Translations under genes and position numbers: made by a program | The notes under the pieces: generated by a model | What the model was told of the DNA's origin: nothing | The model's input: the letters and a program-made list of their open reading frames with translations, nothing else | Database searches by the model: none | Part shown: in pieces, positions 16,344 through 26,033 of the stretch | Layout: every line of letters begins with the position of its first letter | Numbering within the stretch: position 1 is the first letter of the stretch | Assembly: GCA_910574835.1 (NCBI GenBank) | Contig: CAJTDE010000002.1 | Coordinates: forward strand, 1-64,000 | DNA length: 64,000 bases | Direction of reading: 5' to 3' | DNA from: Clostridia bacterium | Lineage (GTDB): Bacteria; Bacillota; Clostridia; Lachnospirales; Lachnospiraceae

Positions 16344-17564
16344 CTAAAGATTTACATGTTCCAGCATATTCTCAATAAAAACTCCAAAGCCTTTTGTGGA
16401 ATCCTGTACAAATACGTGGGTAACGGCCCCCACCAGCTTCCCGTTTTGGATAATTGGACTTCCGCTCATCCCCTGCACAATACCCCCGGTAAGATCAAGA
16501 AGCTCCGGATCTGTCACCTTTAAAATAATTCCCTTGTTCATATCCTCATCCTTACCATGTATCTCCAGGATTTCCACCCGATAGTCCTTCACCTCGCCGC
16601 TGACAGAGCTTCGGACAAAAGCCTCCCCCAGCTCAATCTCCTGCTTGTAGCCGATTTGAAGCGGCTCCGCTTCCACCTTTTCATAAAGCCTGTCCTCACC
16701 GTTTCCGAAGATTCCCACAGGCGTATTATCCGTCAGCTCTCCGCAGATCAGCTCCTGCCGGTAGCGTATCAGGCCGGAAAGCTCCCCCGGCGTGCCCTTC
16801 TCTCCCTTTTTGATATCAATGATATTCGTGTCATAAAGGGCGCCCTGAGATATTTTGAGAAGTCCTCCCGTATCCACATCGTTTACTCCGTGGCCCAATG
16901 CCCCGAAGCTGCCGCCCTTTGTAAGAAAGGTAAGGGTTCCGATTCCCTGGGTATTGTCCCGCACCCAGATGCCGAGCTTATATTCCTCCTGTCCCGTGCG
17001 AACCGCTTCTATTTTTACCTGCAATGGTTCCCCGTCCCGCTCCAGATCGAGAATCACATCCTCGCCGCCCTGTGCGTTCACCGCCTCAATCAGCTCTTCC
17101 TTGTCGGAAACGGCCGTTCCGTTAATCGCTTTCAGATAATCTCCCCGCTGAACAATCCGGTAAGCAGGCTCATAAGTCAGCCCGTCCATGCCGGTCACCT
17201 CTCCTGTTCCGATGATGAGAATCCCTTCCGTTTCCATATAAATGCCGATGGGGATTCCGCCCGGAATCACATAGGCTGGTTTTATAACCTCCACCTGTGC
17301 TTCCTTTAACGGAATCATCCCCAAAAGCTTATATTCAATGATATAGCTTTCCGGGGCATACGCATTGGCCGAAGCTTCCGCAAGCCCCGGTTTTATTTCC
17401 TCCGTTATAAAATAACCGGAATAAGCAGGAGCCGGCTCTCCCTCTGTCTGGGTATAGGAATCAGGGATTGTGTCCCGCAGTTCCCCAACGCCCAGAAATC
17501 CAAGCCCTGCCAGGGCAATCATCAGAATCCCAATCAGACAGCGCCGATATCCTCTTTCATCCAT
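16344..17564 (-). CDS. spoIVB: SpoIVB serine peptidase
   Basis: A 406-residue protein with an N-terminal membrane anchor (residues 9-27), a PDZ domain (about 115-200), and an S55 peptidase domain with GHGVND holding the catalytic histidine and GMSGSPI the catalytic serine. In sporulation it is secreted from the forespore and triggers pro-sigma-K processing by cleaving SpoIVFA. The spoIVB-spo0A neighbour pair is conserved in spore formers. Confidence 0.96.
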   Translation of the reverse strand: MDERGYRRCLIGILMIALAGLGFLGVGELRDTIPDSYTQTEGEPAPAYSGYFITEEIKPGLAEASANAYAPESYIIEYKLLGMIPLKEAQVEVIKPAYVIPGGIPIGIYMETEGILIIGTGEVTGMDGLTYEPAYRIVQRGDYLKAINGTAVSDKEELIEAVNAQGGEDVILDLERDGEPLQVKIEAVRTGQEEYKLGIWVRDNTQGIGTLTFLTKGGSFGALGHGVNDVDTGGLLKISQGALYDTNIIDIKKGEKGTPGELSGLIRYRQELICGELTDNTPVGIFGNGEDRLYEKVEAEPLQIGYKQEIELGEAFVRSSVSGEVKDYRVEILEIHGKDEDMNKGIILKVTDPELLDLTGGIVQGMSGSPIIQNGKLVGAVTHVFVQDSTKGFGVFIENMLEHVNL

Positions 17565-17593
17565 GATTTCACATCCTCTTCTTAAATCGTAAA

Positions 17594-17618
17594 AAGGACG
17601 CGGTTTTCCCGCATCCTT
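17594..17618 (-). terminator. Terminator downstream of recN
   Basis: AAGGATGCGG/CCGCGTCCTT stem followed by a T run on the minus strand, between recN and spoIVB. It separates the dxs-recN operon from the sporulation genes. Confidence 0.7.
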
Positions 17619-17716
17619 CTTTTGTATGGCGTTTCAATATAGAATCGAACGCTGTACTAGTATGTGAAATCTTAAGCTCCCTAGACTAGTATATTGTTTC
17701 CAAAATGTAATCCCGC

Positions 17717-19405
17717 TTACTTTTTTTCCGATTTTTTTGCATCTGCAAGATGCTTCATTTCCTCCGCATTTTTCATCACGGCATCCGTAATCTCCGCGCC
17801 GCCCAGAATGCGGGCAAGCTCTTCAATCTCCTCCGTCTGCTTCAGCTTTCTTATACGTGTTCTTGTTTCCCCATTATTTACCATTTTTTCAATGCGGTAA
17901 TGACTGTCGGCCATCGCCGCTATCTGGGCCAGATGGGTGATGCAGATGACCTGCCGCGTCTTTCCGATCAGCATCATTTTTTCCGAAACGCGCTGGGCCG
18001 TCCGGCCGCTGATTCCCACGTCAATCTCGTCAAAGATCACCGCGTCAATATCGTCCTTATCCGCCAGCACCGTCTTGATGGCCAGCATAATCCGGGACAG
18101 CTCGCCACCGGATGCAATCTTCATCAGCGGGCGCAGCGGTTCCCCCGGATTCACGGAAATTAAAAATTCCACATCATCTTTCCCGAGAGACGTATATCCC
18201 TCCAATGTTTCAAAGTGCAGCTCAAACTTTACATCCAGGAAATTCAGATCCACCAGGTGATCGCGAATCTCACCGCAAAGCTTCTTTGCGCCTTTTTTGC
18301 GGATCTTCGACGCCCGATCACAAAGCCTGGACAGTTCTTCCTCCGCGGCGGCAAGATCTTCCCGAAGCTTTTGCAGATATCCGTCATAATCCAAAAGATG
18401 CTCCAGACGCTCCCGGCTCTTCTCCTGCCATGCAAGAACCTGCTCCAGGGTCCTTCCGTATTTTGCCTTTAGCTGGTTGAGGGTATTCAGCCGCTCCTCC
18501 GTCTGAAAAAAGGTCTCCTCGGAAAATTCCAGAGAGGTCAGATATTCCGCCATATCCCGGTTGAAATCATTCAAAAGAGCGTCCACATCCGTAAGCTGCT
18601 CCAAAAGGGGAGAAAGCTCCTCGTCATAGGCCGCCACGCTTTGAAGCTCCCGCAGAGCATGGCCGATAACGCCGCCGGCCGCCTGCGGCTCCTCATAGCC
18701 CGTCATGGAGTAAGCCGCTCCTGCCGCCTCCAGTATTTTCTTTCCGTGGGTCATCCGCCGGTACTGCTGCTCCAGCTCTTCGTCCTCTCCAGGCTCAATA
18801 CCTGCCTGCTCAATCTCATTCAGCTGAAACTCCAGAAGGGAAATCTCCCGCAGACGGCTTTCCTCGTCAAGCTCCGCCTCCTTCTGCTTCTTTGTAAGAT
18901 CCTGAAAACGTCGGTAGGCTTCAAAAAGCGCCTCCTTCACAGGCCCAAGCTCTTCCTTGGAAAATTCATCCAATATCTCCAGATGCTTCTTCTTCTGAAG
19001 AAGGGACTGATGCTCGTGCTGCCCGTGAATATCAATCAAAACGGAAGCCGCCTCCTTTAACTGGCTTAAGGAAACCGTCTCGCCGTTTATCTTATTCATG
19101 CTCCGTTTATCAAGAATTTTTCTGGAAATAATAACCTGATCTTCCTCGGGAATCACGCCCAGATCCAAAAGCCGCTTCCGCTGGCTCTCCCGCACAACCT
19201 GAAAAACAAGCTCCACCAGTCCGTAATCCGCTCCCTCACGCAGCATATCACGGGACAGCTTGCCTCCTAAGGCCAGACTTACGGAGCCAATGACAATGGA
19301 CTTTCCCGCGCCCGTTTCTCCTGTTAAAATATTAAGCCCTTCGGAGAAATCAATCTCCGCTTCCTCAATCAGTGCCAGATTTTTTACGTGTAAGTAAGTT
19401 AACAT
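17717..19405 (-). CDS. recN: DNA repair protein RecN
   Basis: SMC-like ATPase of 562 residues with N-terminal Walker A (LTGETGAGKS), coiled-coil arms in the middle, and a C-terminal signature (SGGELSRIMLAIK) with Walker B (VIFDEIDVGISG). The motif GETGAGKSI and IDIHGQHEHQSL are diagnostic for RecN. It acts early in double-strand break repair. It follows argR, a widely conserved order. The start ATG at 19405 has GGGGAGATT. Confidence 0.97.
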   Translation of the reverse strand: MLTYLHVKNLALIEEAEIDFSEGLNILTGETGAGKSIVIGSVSLALGGKLSRDMLREGADYGLVELVFQVVRESQRKRLLDLGVIPEEDQVIISRKILDKRSMNKINGETVSLSQLKEAASVLIDIHGQHEHQSLLQKKKHLEILDEFSKEELGPVKEALFEAYRRFQDLTKKQKEAELDEESRLREISLLEFQLNEIEQAGIEPGEDEELEQQYRRMTHGKKILEAAGAAYSMTGYEEPQAAGGVIGHALRELQSVAAYDEELSPLLEQLTDVDALLNDFNRDMAEYLTSLEFSEETFFQTEERLNTLNQLKAKYGRTLEQVLAWQEKSRERLEHLLDYDGYLQKLREDLAAAEEELSRLCDRASKIRKKGAKKLCGEIRDHLVDLNFLDVKFELHFETLEGYTSLGKDDVEFLISVNPGEPLRPLMKIASGGELSRIMLAIKTVLADKDDIDAVIFDEIDVGISGRTAQRVSEKMMLIGKTRQVICITHLAQIAAMADSHYRIEKMVNNGETRTRIRKLKQTEEIEELARILGGAEITDAVMKNAEEMKHLADAKKSEKK

Positions 19406-19427
19406 AATCTCCCCTGTTGGTTTAATT

Positions 19428-19877
19428 TTACTCCCGCATCATTTTTCTCAGCTTATCCATCAAAAGCGGAGTGTCCTCCACCGTGCGGACCGCGCAGAAC
19501 ACCGTGTCGTCTCCCGCGATACAGCCTACAATCTCCTGCCAGTGCAGAGCATCCAGCGCCGCGCCTACCGCCATAGCCATACCCGCTACCGTCTTGATCA
19601 CCAGAATATTCTGCGCCATATCCATAGACAAAAAGCCTTCCCGCAGGATTCCTATGTACTTTTCCCCCATGTGGCGGCTGTGCTCCTGAATCACCACATA
19701 GCGCTGTGTGCCGCCTATGGTCATCTTCGTAAGCTTCAGCTCCCGGATATCCCTGGATACTGTGGCCTGCGTCACCCGAAAGCCGGCCTCATTCAGCTTA
19801 TCCGCCAATTCCTCCTGAGTCTCTATAGCGTACTGGCCAATCAATTCAATTATTTTTGCATGCCGCTCGCGCTTCAT
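19428..19877 (-). CDS. argR: Arginine repressor ArgR
   Basis: The start at 19877 follows TGGAGGACGGAAC and gives 149 residues; the longer in-frame start is rejected. The N-terminal winged helix (RHAKIIELIGQYAIETQEELADKL, RVTQATVSRDIRELKL) and the C-terminal arginine-binding hexamer domain (GDDTVFCAVR near its end) are complete. It represses arginine biosynthesis or activates catabolism when arginine is bound. It lies between nadK and recN, the usual Firmicutes order. Confidence 0.96.
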   Translation of the reverse strand: MKRERHAKIIELIGQYAIETQEELADKLNEAGFRVTQATVSRDIRELKLTKMTIGGTQRYVVIQEHSRHMGEKYIGILREGFLSMDMAQNILVIKTVAGMAMAVGAALDALHWQEIVGCIAGDDTVFCAVRTVEDTPLLMDKLRKMMRE

Positions 19878-19895
19878 GTTCCGTCCTCCATTCCA

Positions 19896-19998
19896 GTTCC
19901 GTAGTTTCCCATTCAGCACGCAGATATCAGAGATGAATTTCCGGCCGCAAAGTACATGCGTCCGTAAATCCATCTGGGTCCTGCATGGGATAATACTG
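19896..19998 (-). repeat. ~100-nt imperfect palindrome, copy B (family R2)
   Basis: The ends (GTAGTTTCCCAT and ATGGGATAATAC) and the inner CAGAT/ATCTG pairs make a long imperfect hairpin. The core GAATTTCC to CGTAAATCCATCTG matches copy A. Two more solo end motifs, GTTCCGTAGTTTCC and GTTCCGTAATC, follow at about 20004-20030, up to the nadK stop. It sits 18 nt upstream of the argR start inside an operon. Confidence 0.65.
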
Positions 19999-20030
19999 TT
20001 TCCAGTTCCGTAGTTTCCAGTTCCGTAATC

Positions 20031-20939
20031 TCAATTCTCCCGCATTTTGCTGCGCAGAACTTCCAAAAAGCTAACCTTACTGATTTTCAATATATCCGCC
20101 GCTTTTTCCGACTTGCGGATCTCCACATAATCACCGGTAGCCATAGGCACCGACACTTCTCCGTCAAAGGTGGCAAATGCCTCCTCCCTGTCCGCCCTTC
20201 TTCCGGAGCCAAGGCGTATCGTCACCCGATCCTCCCCGGACAGCACAATGCTCCTTGCCGTCAGAGTATGGGGACAGATAGGCGTTACCACAATCATAGA
20301 CGCCATCGGAGATACAATCGGTCCCCCCGCCGACAGGCTGTAGCCCGTGGAGCCGGTAGGCGTGGACACAATGATCCCGTCTGCGGCATAGCGGTTTAAA
20401 AACTCCCCGTTTACATAAATCTCATAATCAATCACGCGGAGAGCGCCCCCGCGGTTTACCACAATATCGTTCAATGCCAGATTGTGAACGCCCTCCCCTT
20501 CCTTTTTGCAGACCGTCCCTTCCAGCATCATCCTCGGCTCCAGAGTATAGGCGTCGGCCATCAGCTTATCCAGCGCGTCCGCAATCCCGGACCGCTCAAT
20601 CTCCGCCAGATATCCGAGCTTTCCCATATTAATGCCGAGAAGCGGGATTCTCCGATCCACCGTATCCCTGGCCGCCTGAATAAGCGTCCCGTCTCCTCCA
20701 AGCACCAGAATACACTCCGTCTCCTTCGGAATCCAATCCGCATCCGTGTATCCCACAGGCACATCCCTGCAGGCGGAATACGCTCCCGCCTCCGAATTTT
20801 CGCCGCGCTCTCTGTCCGGCTTCTGATATTCCCGGACGGTACAGCTTCGCCCATGCCCGATCAGATAATCATAAATATATTTCGTTGTCTTAAGCTTCTC
20901 ATCCTTTTCGCTGTTGGTAATCACATAAAAATGCTTCAT
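20031..20939 (-). CDS. nadK: NAD kinase
   Basis: A 302-residue ATP-NAD kinase with the GGDGT motif (LVLGGDGTLIQ) and the NE/D-type GINMGKLGYL and TPTGSTGYSLSAGGP segments that bind NAD. It makes NADP from NAD. It sits in the conserved dxs-tlyA-nadK-argR-recN cluster. An insertion with RERGENSEAGAY near residues 40-60 makes it slightly longer than the usual ~285. Confidence 0.96.
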   Translation of the reverse strand: MKHFYVITNSEKDEKLKTTKYIYDYLIGHGRSCTVREYQKPDRERGENSEAGAYSACRDVPVGYTDADWIPKETECILVLGGDGTLIQAARDTVDRRIPLLGINMGKLGYLAEIERSGIADALDKLMADAYTLEPRMMLEGTVCKKEGEGVHNLALNDIVVNRGGALRVIDYEIYVNGEFLNRYAADGIIVSTPTGSTGYSLSAGGPIVSPMASMIVVTPICPHTLTARSIVLSGEDRVTIRLGSGRRADREEAFATFDGEVSVPMATGDYVEIRKSEKAADILKISKVSFLEVLRSKMREN

Positions 20940-20968
20940 AAAATTTTCCTTCTATGGTTCATTTCCTG

Positions 20969-21784
20969 TCACGAATTAAGTGTCCGGTGAGCCTCACTTA
21001 CAATATCCGCAGGCGAAATACCGTCCGGACAGCCCAAAGCTTCCTCCCCGGCCCCCGCCTTCTGCAAATACAGCAAATACTCAATATTCCCCTCCGGACC
21101 CCGAACCGGCGAAAAATCAAGGTCCAATATACGGTATCCCACGGAACAGGCATAAGAAATCACCTGGTCAATGACCTCCAGATGCGTCTCTCTGTCCCGC
21201 ACCACGCCTTTTTTCCCAACCTTTTCCCTTCCCGCCTCAAACTGCGGCTTAATCAGGGCTACCACCTGTCCGTCCTCCGTCAAAAGCTCCCGCACCGGAA
21301 GCAGCACCTTGGTAAGAGAAATAAAGGCCACATCAATGGAAGCAAATTCCGGCGGCTCCGGGATGTGCTCCGGCAGGAGATAGCGGATATTGGTTTTCTC
21401 CATGCAGACCACCCGCTCGTCCGTGCGGAGCTTCCAGGCCAGCTGATTCGTCCCCACATCTACCGCATAGACCTTTCGGGCGCCGTTTTGCAGCATACAA
21501 TCCGTAAAGCCCCCGGTGGAGGAACCTACATCCATACAAAGCTTCCCCTCCAGAGATAGGGAAAAGCTTTTCACCGCCTTCTCAAGCTTCAATCCCCCCC
21601 TGCTCACATAGGGCAGCTTATGTCCCCGGACCTCGATCCGGGCCTTATCCTCAAACATAGAGCCGGCCTTATCCTCCCGCTGTCCGTCCACAAATACATT
21701 TCCCGCCATAATCACGGCCTTTGCCTTTTCCCTGGACTCCGCAAGCCCCAGGGATACCAGAAGCACATCCAGTCTTGTTTTCAT
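20969..21784 (-). CDS. tlyA: TlyA-family rRNA methyltransferase
   Basis: The 271-residue protein has an N-terminal S4 RNA-binding domain (RLDVLLVSLGLAESREKAKAVIMAGNVFVDG) and a FtsJ-like methyltransferase domain with the SAM motif CMDVGSSTGGFTDC. Family members 2'-O-methylate 16S and 23S rRNA; some are named hemolysin A for historical reasons. Position between dxs and nadK is conserved in Clostridia. Confidence 0.93.
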   Translation of the reverse strand: MKTRLDVLLVSLGLAESREKAKAVIMAGNVFVDGQREDKAGSMFEDKARIEVRGHKLPYVSRGGLKLEKAVKSFSLSLEGKLCMDVGSSTGGFTDCMLQNGARKVYAVDVGTNQLAWKLRTDERVVCMEKTNIRYLLPEHIPEPPEFASIDVAFISLTKVLLPVRELLTEDGQVVALIKPQFEAGREKVGKKGVVRDRETHLEVIDQVISYACSVGYRILDLDFSPVRGPEGNIEYLLYLQKAGAGEEALGCPDGISPADIVSEAHRTLNS

Positions 21785-21796
21785 CTTTGACGCTCC

Positions 21797-23665
21797 TCAC
21801 ATCTGCCCGATATAGGCGGTTATCACCCGCTTTACAATGGTCTGCGGATCAAGACCTACCTCCTGATAAAGCAGGGACACATTTCCATGCTCCACATACT
21901 CATCCGGTATGGAGACATTCAGCACCTGAACGGGAAGCCGGCGGTCCGATACATAATCCTGTACCTTTTCTCCGAAGCCTCCGCTTCTTACGTTCTCCTC
22001 CATCGTAACAAACAGACGATGGGTTTTGGAAAGCAGCTCCAGACATTCCTCGTCTATGGGCTTCACAAAACGGCCGTTTACCAGGGTGCAGTTATAGCCT
22101 GCCTCCTTTAAAAGCTCCCGTACCTGCTCTCCTGTCTTTACCATGCTGCCCACAGCAAGCAGGGCAATGTCCGCCTCCTCATAGATGATCTCGCTCTTTC
22201 CATAGGAAACGGCGGGCCGGAACTCCTTAAGTCCGTCGTAGGCTTCTCCTCTGGGATAGCGCAGAGCAATGGGGCCGTCAAAATTGACGGCATATTTCAG
22301 CATATCGGAAAGCTCCCATTTATTCTTCGGAGCTATAATTGTCATATTGGGAATACTGGAAAGGTAGGACAAATCAAATATGCCCTGATGCGTCTCCCCG
22401 TCGCTTCCCACCAGCCCCGCCCGGTCAACGGCAAAGACTACATGAAGGTTCTGGATACACACATCATGAAGAATCTGATCGTAGGCTCTTTGCAGGAAGG
22501 AGGAATAGACCGCCACAATAGGCTTTAAGCCTCCCGCAGCCAGCCCCGCCGCAAAGGTGACGGCGTGCTGCTCCGCAATTCCCACATCAAAGAACCGGTC
22601 CGGGAACATATTCCGGAACCGCTTAAGCCCCGTACCGTCGGGCATGGCCGCCGTAATGGCCACCACCTTTTCGTCCCGATCTCCCATTTTCCGCATTACC
22701 GTGGAAAATATATCCGTATAATTGGCCTTGGTCCGCTTATGGCTTGGAAGGCCCGTTGCAATCTCAAACGGCTCCGCACCGTGAAAACGGGCCGGATGGC
22801 GCTCGGCCGGCGCATAGCCCTTGCCCTTCTGGGTTTTCACATGGATCAGCACCGCATGACGAATCCTCTTGGCGTCGTGGAAGGTGCGGATGATCTGCTC
22901 AATGTTATGGCCGTCCACAGGCCCCAGATAGGTGATTCCCATATTCTCAAAAAGCATCCCCGGAATCACAAGCTGCTTTAAGCCGTTCTTTGTCTTTTTC
23001 AGCTGACGGACCAAGCCCTCGCCGTATACGGGAATCCGCTCCAGGGTATTCTGCAGCCCTTCCTTGAAGCCCGTGTACGCCTCCGCCGTCCGAAGGCCGT
23101 TCAGGTACTGGGACATTCCGCCTACATTTTCCGCAATGGACATCTGATTGTCATTCAGGACAATGATAAAATTGCTCTTAAGCTGCGAAGCATTGTTGAG
23201 GGCTTCATAGGCCATGCCTCCCGTAAGGGCGCCGTCTCCGATGACGGAAATTACCGTCTCGCCGCCTCCCTGAAGCTCCCTGGCCCGCACAAGGCCGATG
23301 CCGGCGGAAATGGAGGTGGAGCTGTGGCCCGTGTCAAAGCAGTCGCAGTCGCTTTCCTTCCGCTTGGGAAATCCGCTCATGCCTCCGTATTTGCGCAGGC
23401 CGTCAAAGCCCTCCTTGCGCCCGGTGAGCAGCTTATGGGTATATGCCTGATGGCCCACATCCCAAACCACCTTGTCCCTGGGAAAATCAAATGCCAGGTG
23501 CATGGCCATTGTCAGCTCCACCACACCCAGGTTGGAAGCCAGATGGCCGCCGTTTACACTGATCTTCTCAATCAAAAACTGCCGGATCTCCTCTGCCAGA
23601 AGGTTCCACTCGTATTTTTCCAGTTTTTTAATGTCATTTACCTGATTTATCTTTTCCAATGCCAT
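21797..23665 (-). CDS. dxs: 1-deoxy-D-xylulose-5-phosphate synthase
   Basis: A 622-residue thiamine diphosphate enzyme, first step of the MEP isoprenoid pathway (pyruvate plus glyceraldehyde 3-phosphate to DXP). Visible are the HLASNLGVVELT start, the ThDP motif GDGALTGGMAYEALNN, the transketolase central domain (MPDGTGL, DVGIAEQHAVT) and the C-terminal domain. ispA lies 17 nt upstream and xseB/xseA before that, the standard order. Confidence 0.97.
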   Translation of the reverse strand: MALEKINQVNDIKKLEKYEWNLLAEEIRQFLIEKISVNGGHLASNLGVVELTMAMHLAFDFPRDKVVWDVGHQAYTHKLLTGRKEGFDGLRKYGGMSGFPKRKESDCDCFDTGHSSTSISAGIGLVRARELQGGGETVISVIGDGALTGGMAYEALNNASQLKSNFIIVLNDNQMSIAENVGGMSQYLNGLRTAEAYTGFKEGLQNTLERIPVYGEGLVRQLKKTKNGLKQLVIPGMLFENMGITYLGPVDGHNIEQIIRTFHDAKRIRHAVLIHVKTQKGKGYAPAERHPARFHGAEPFEIATGLPSHKRTKANYTDIFSTVMRKMGDRDEKVVAITAAMPDGTGLKRFRNMFPDRFFDVGIAEQHAVTFAAGLAAGGLKPIVAVYSSFLQRAYDQILHDVCIQNLHVVFAVDRAGLVGSDGETHQGIFDLSYLSSIPNMTIIAPKNKWELSDMLKYAVNFDGPIALRYPRGEAYDGLKEFRPAVSYGKSEIIYEEADIALLAVGSMVKTGEQVRELLKEAGYNCTLVNGRFVKPIDEECLELLSKTHRLFVTMEENVRSGGFGEKVQDYVSDRRLPVQVLNVSIPDEYVEHGNVSLLYQEVGLDPQTIVKRVITAYIGQM

Positions 23666-23682
23666 TGTTTTTTCTTGTTCCT

Positions 23683-24567
23683 CTATTTTTCTCTGGTGAT
23701 CAGCATGGTAATCAGTTCCTCCAGAAACGGATTTTTCCGCTCAAGGGATATTAATGTCCCAAGGGCACGCCTGGAGATTTCCTCCACATCCTTCTTTGCC
23801 TGCTCCAGCCCTTCCAGGGTTACATAAGTCGTCTTTTCATTCTTCTCATCGCTGTGGATGGGCTTTCCCAGCACCTCCAGGGTGCTTGTCACATCCAGAA
23901 TATCATCCTGAATCTGGAAGGCCACGCCCACATCCTCCGCCACCTGACGAATCTTCTCCACCTCATCCTCCGAGGCTCCGGCCAGCATCGCGCCGATCAT
24001 CATGGAGCTTTCTATCAGAGCGCTTGTTTTCAAACGATAGATAAAATCAAGCTTGTCCCTGGAAATGGCCTGTCCCTCGGATTCCACATCCACCACCTGA
24101 CCGCCGATCATGCCATAGATTCCGGCCTTTGACGCCAAAATTCCAATAGCCTTTGCCGTCCGGGAGCTAAGCTCCTGCTCCAGCGCTCCCGCCGCCGTCT
24201 CAAAGGCATAATTCAGCAGGGCGTCTCCCGCCAGAATCCCGAAAGCCTCCCCGTACACCGCATGAGTCGTCTTTCTTCCCCGCCGGTACTCGTCATTGTC
24301 CATAGCCGGAAGATCGTCGTGGACCAGAGAATAGGTGTGAATCATCTCAATGGCCGCCATAAAAGGCTCCACCACCCGGCCGCTGCCTCCGAACATGCGG
24401 TAGGTCTCCTGCATCAGCATGGGGCGCAGACGCTTTCCTCCGGCAGTCACGCTGTAATTCATCGCCTCCAGCACAGTCTTCTGAAAGCCCTTCTCTTCGG
24501 GAAGATACTGCTCCAAAAGCTCCTCTATCTCCTTTGTTTTCTTTTGAAGGTCCTCTTTAAAACTCAT
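23683..24567 (-). CDS. ispA: Polyprenyl synthetase (farnesyl diphosphate synthase type)
   Basis: 294 residues with both aspartate-rich motifs: DDLPAMDND (first, near residue 80) and DDILD (second, near 220), plus GGKRLRP. It condenses isopentenyl and allylic diphosphates, probably to farnesyl diphosphate. It overlaps xseB by 11 bases and precedes dxs, so the operon links isoprenoid precursor supply with chain elongation. Product length cannot be read by eye. Confidence 0.93.
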   Translation of the reverse strand: MSFKEDLQKKTKEIEELLEQYLPEEKGFQKTVLEAMNYSVTAGGKRLRPMLMQETYRMFGGSGRVVEPFMAAIEMIHTYSLVHDDLPAMDNDEYRRGRKTTHAVYGEAFGILAGDALLNYAFETAAGALEQELSSRTAKAIGILASKAGIYGMIGGQVVDVESEGQAISRDKLDFIYRLKTSALIESSMMIGAMLAGASEDEVEKIRQVAEDVGVAFQIQDDILDVTSTLEVLGKPIHSDEKNEKTTYVTLEGLEQAKKDVEEISRRALGTLISLERKNPFLEELITMLITREK

Positions 24568-24781
24568 TCAGCTCGCCCTCCTCGCTTAGCATCAGCATCT
24601 TTTTCTCTACTTTATCCAGCTTTTCATTGCAGTATTTAAGGAGCTTTGTTCCCTCCGCGTACACCTGAAAAGATTCCTCCAGAGCCGTATCCCGGTCCGA
24701 AAGCTTCTCCAGCATCTGATCAAGCCGCACAAATGCTTCCTCCAGGGTCTGTTCCTTCTGTTCCCTCTGATCCTTTTCCAT
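24557..24781 (-). CDS. xseB: Exodeoxyribonuclease VII small subunit
   Basis: A 74-residue protein with the typical LEEAFVRLDQMLEKLSDRDTALEESF region and the YAEGTKLLKYCNEKLDKVEKK helix. XseB binds XseA to form exonuclease VII, which degrades single-stranded DNA. It follows xseA by 43 nt and overlaps ispA. The gap holds a solo R2-type end motif (CCGTAAT). Confidence 0.95.
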   Translation of the reverse strand: MEKDQREQKEQTLEEAFVRLDQMLEKLSDRDTALEESFQVYAEGTKLLKYCNEKLDKVEKKMLMLSEEGELNEF

Positions 24782-24824
24782 GTCTCTCCTCCTGACCGGT
24801 TGTTATTCCAGTACCGTAATCCCT

Positions 24825-26033
24825 CTAAGTTCTGCGAACCTCCCTGCACTCCTTCACCGCCGCGGTATAGATACCGTCCGTCACGTGAATCCGCAGGGTA
24901 TCCCCCGGCGCCGCCTGCCGGATGCTTGTCACCGCCCGGCCGTCCTCCCCCTGGGTATAGGAATAGCCCTGCTGAAGCTTCAGAAGGGGAGAAAGCCCGT
25001 GGAAACGCTCGATATACAGGGCCAATTGATGCTGCCGATCACTCAGCTTGTCCTTCATGGCCTGCTCCAGCTGATTTTCCAAATCTGCCAGACGCATATG
25101 CTTTTCATAAAGCCGCTGCCTGGGTCCCGCCTGCATAAGACGGCCCCTCAATTGCTCCAGACGGCTCCGGTACTGCTCCAGACGATAACCAAGGGTCTGA
25201 TTCAAGCGCTGCCGGTAAGTCCTCATGCGCTCTAATATCTCTCTTACATCCGCCACCGCAAGCTCTGCCGCCGCCGAAGGCGTAGGCGCTCTCCGATCCG
25301 CCGCAAAATCAGCGATGGTCGTATCCGTCTCATGGCCCACCGCCGAAATCACCGGCGTCTGACATTCAAAAATAGCCCGGGCCACCTTTTCCTCATTAAA
25401 GGCCCAGAGATCTTCTATGGAGCCTCCGCCCCGGCCCACGATAATCACATCCACGCCGAGCCGGTCCAGGGCTTCTATTCCCCGCACAATGCTGTCCGCC
25501 GCGCCCTCTCCCTGTACAAGCGCCGGGTAGAGAATCAGCTGTACATAGGGATTTCTCCGGGAGGCGATATTGCGGATATCCTGAACGGCCGCTCCGGTGG
25601 GAGACGTCACGATGCCGAGCCGGCGGATGTAGGCGGGAATGGGCTGCTTGTACTCCTCCGCGAACATCCCCATCTCCGCCAGCTCTCTCTTAAGCCGCTC
25701 AAACTCCTCATAGAGACGGCCCGTCCCCTCCAGCTGAATCTCCCTGGCATAGAGCTGATAGCTTCCCGTCCGCTCGTACACATTGACGCCGCCCAGGACC
25801 ATTACATGCTGCCCCTCCTTCATGGAAAAAGCCAGTCCCTTTCTCTGTCCGGCAAACATAACGCAGGAAAGAGTCCCGCTCTCATCCTTTAAGGAAAAAT
25901 AAATGTGTCCCGAGTTATGGTATTTGCAGTTGGATACCTCGCCTTTGACATAAATGCGGCTGAGCAGAAAGTCCTGGGAAAACATATTTTTGATATAATG
26001 ATTTACCTGGGCAACGGTATAAGCATTTTTCAT
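24825..26033 (-). CDS. xseA: Exodeoxyribonuclease VII large subunit
   Basis: 402 residues with an N-terminal OB-fold (YVKGEVSNCKYHNSGHIYFSLKD) and the catalytic core with PTGAAVQDI, GRGGGSIEDLWAFN and VSAVGHETD-like segments (ISAVGHETDTTI). It cleaves single-stranded DNA in both directions. It overlaps the nusB stop by a few bases. The family is usually ~400-450 residues, so it is complete. Confidence 0.96.
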   Translation of the reverse strand: MKNAYTVAQVNHYIKNMFSQDFLLSRIYVKGEVSNCKYHNSGHIYFSLKDESGTLSCVMFAGQRKGLAFSMKEGQHVMVLGGVNVYERTGSYQLYAREIQLEGTGRLYEEFERLKRELAEMGMFAEEYKQPIPAYIRRLGIVTSPTGAAVQDIRNIASRRNPYVQLILYPALVQGEGAADSIVRGIEALDRLGVDVIIVGRGGGSIEDLWAFNEEKVARAIFECQTPVISAVGHETDTTIADFAADRRAPTPSAAAELAVADVREILERMRTYRQRLNQTLGYRLEQYRSRLEQLRGRLMQAGPRQRLYEKHMRLADLENQLEQAMKDKLSDRQHQLALYIERFHGLSPLLKLQQGYSYTQGEDGRAVTSIRQAAPGDTLRIHVTDGIYTAAVKECREVRRT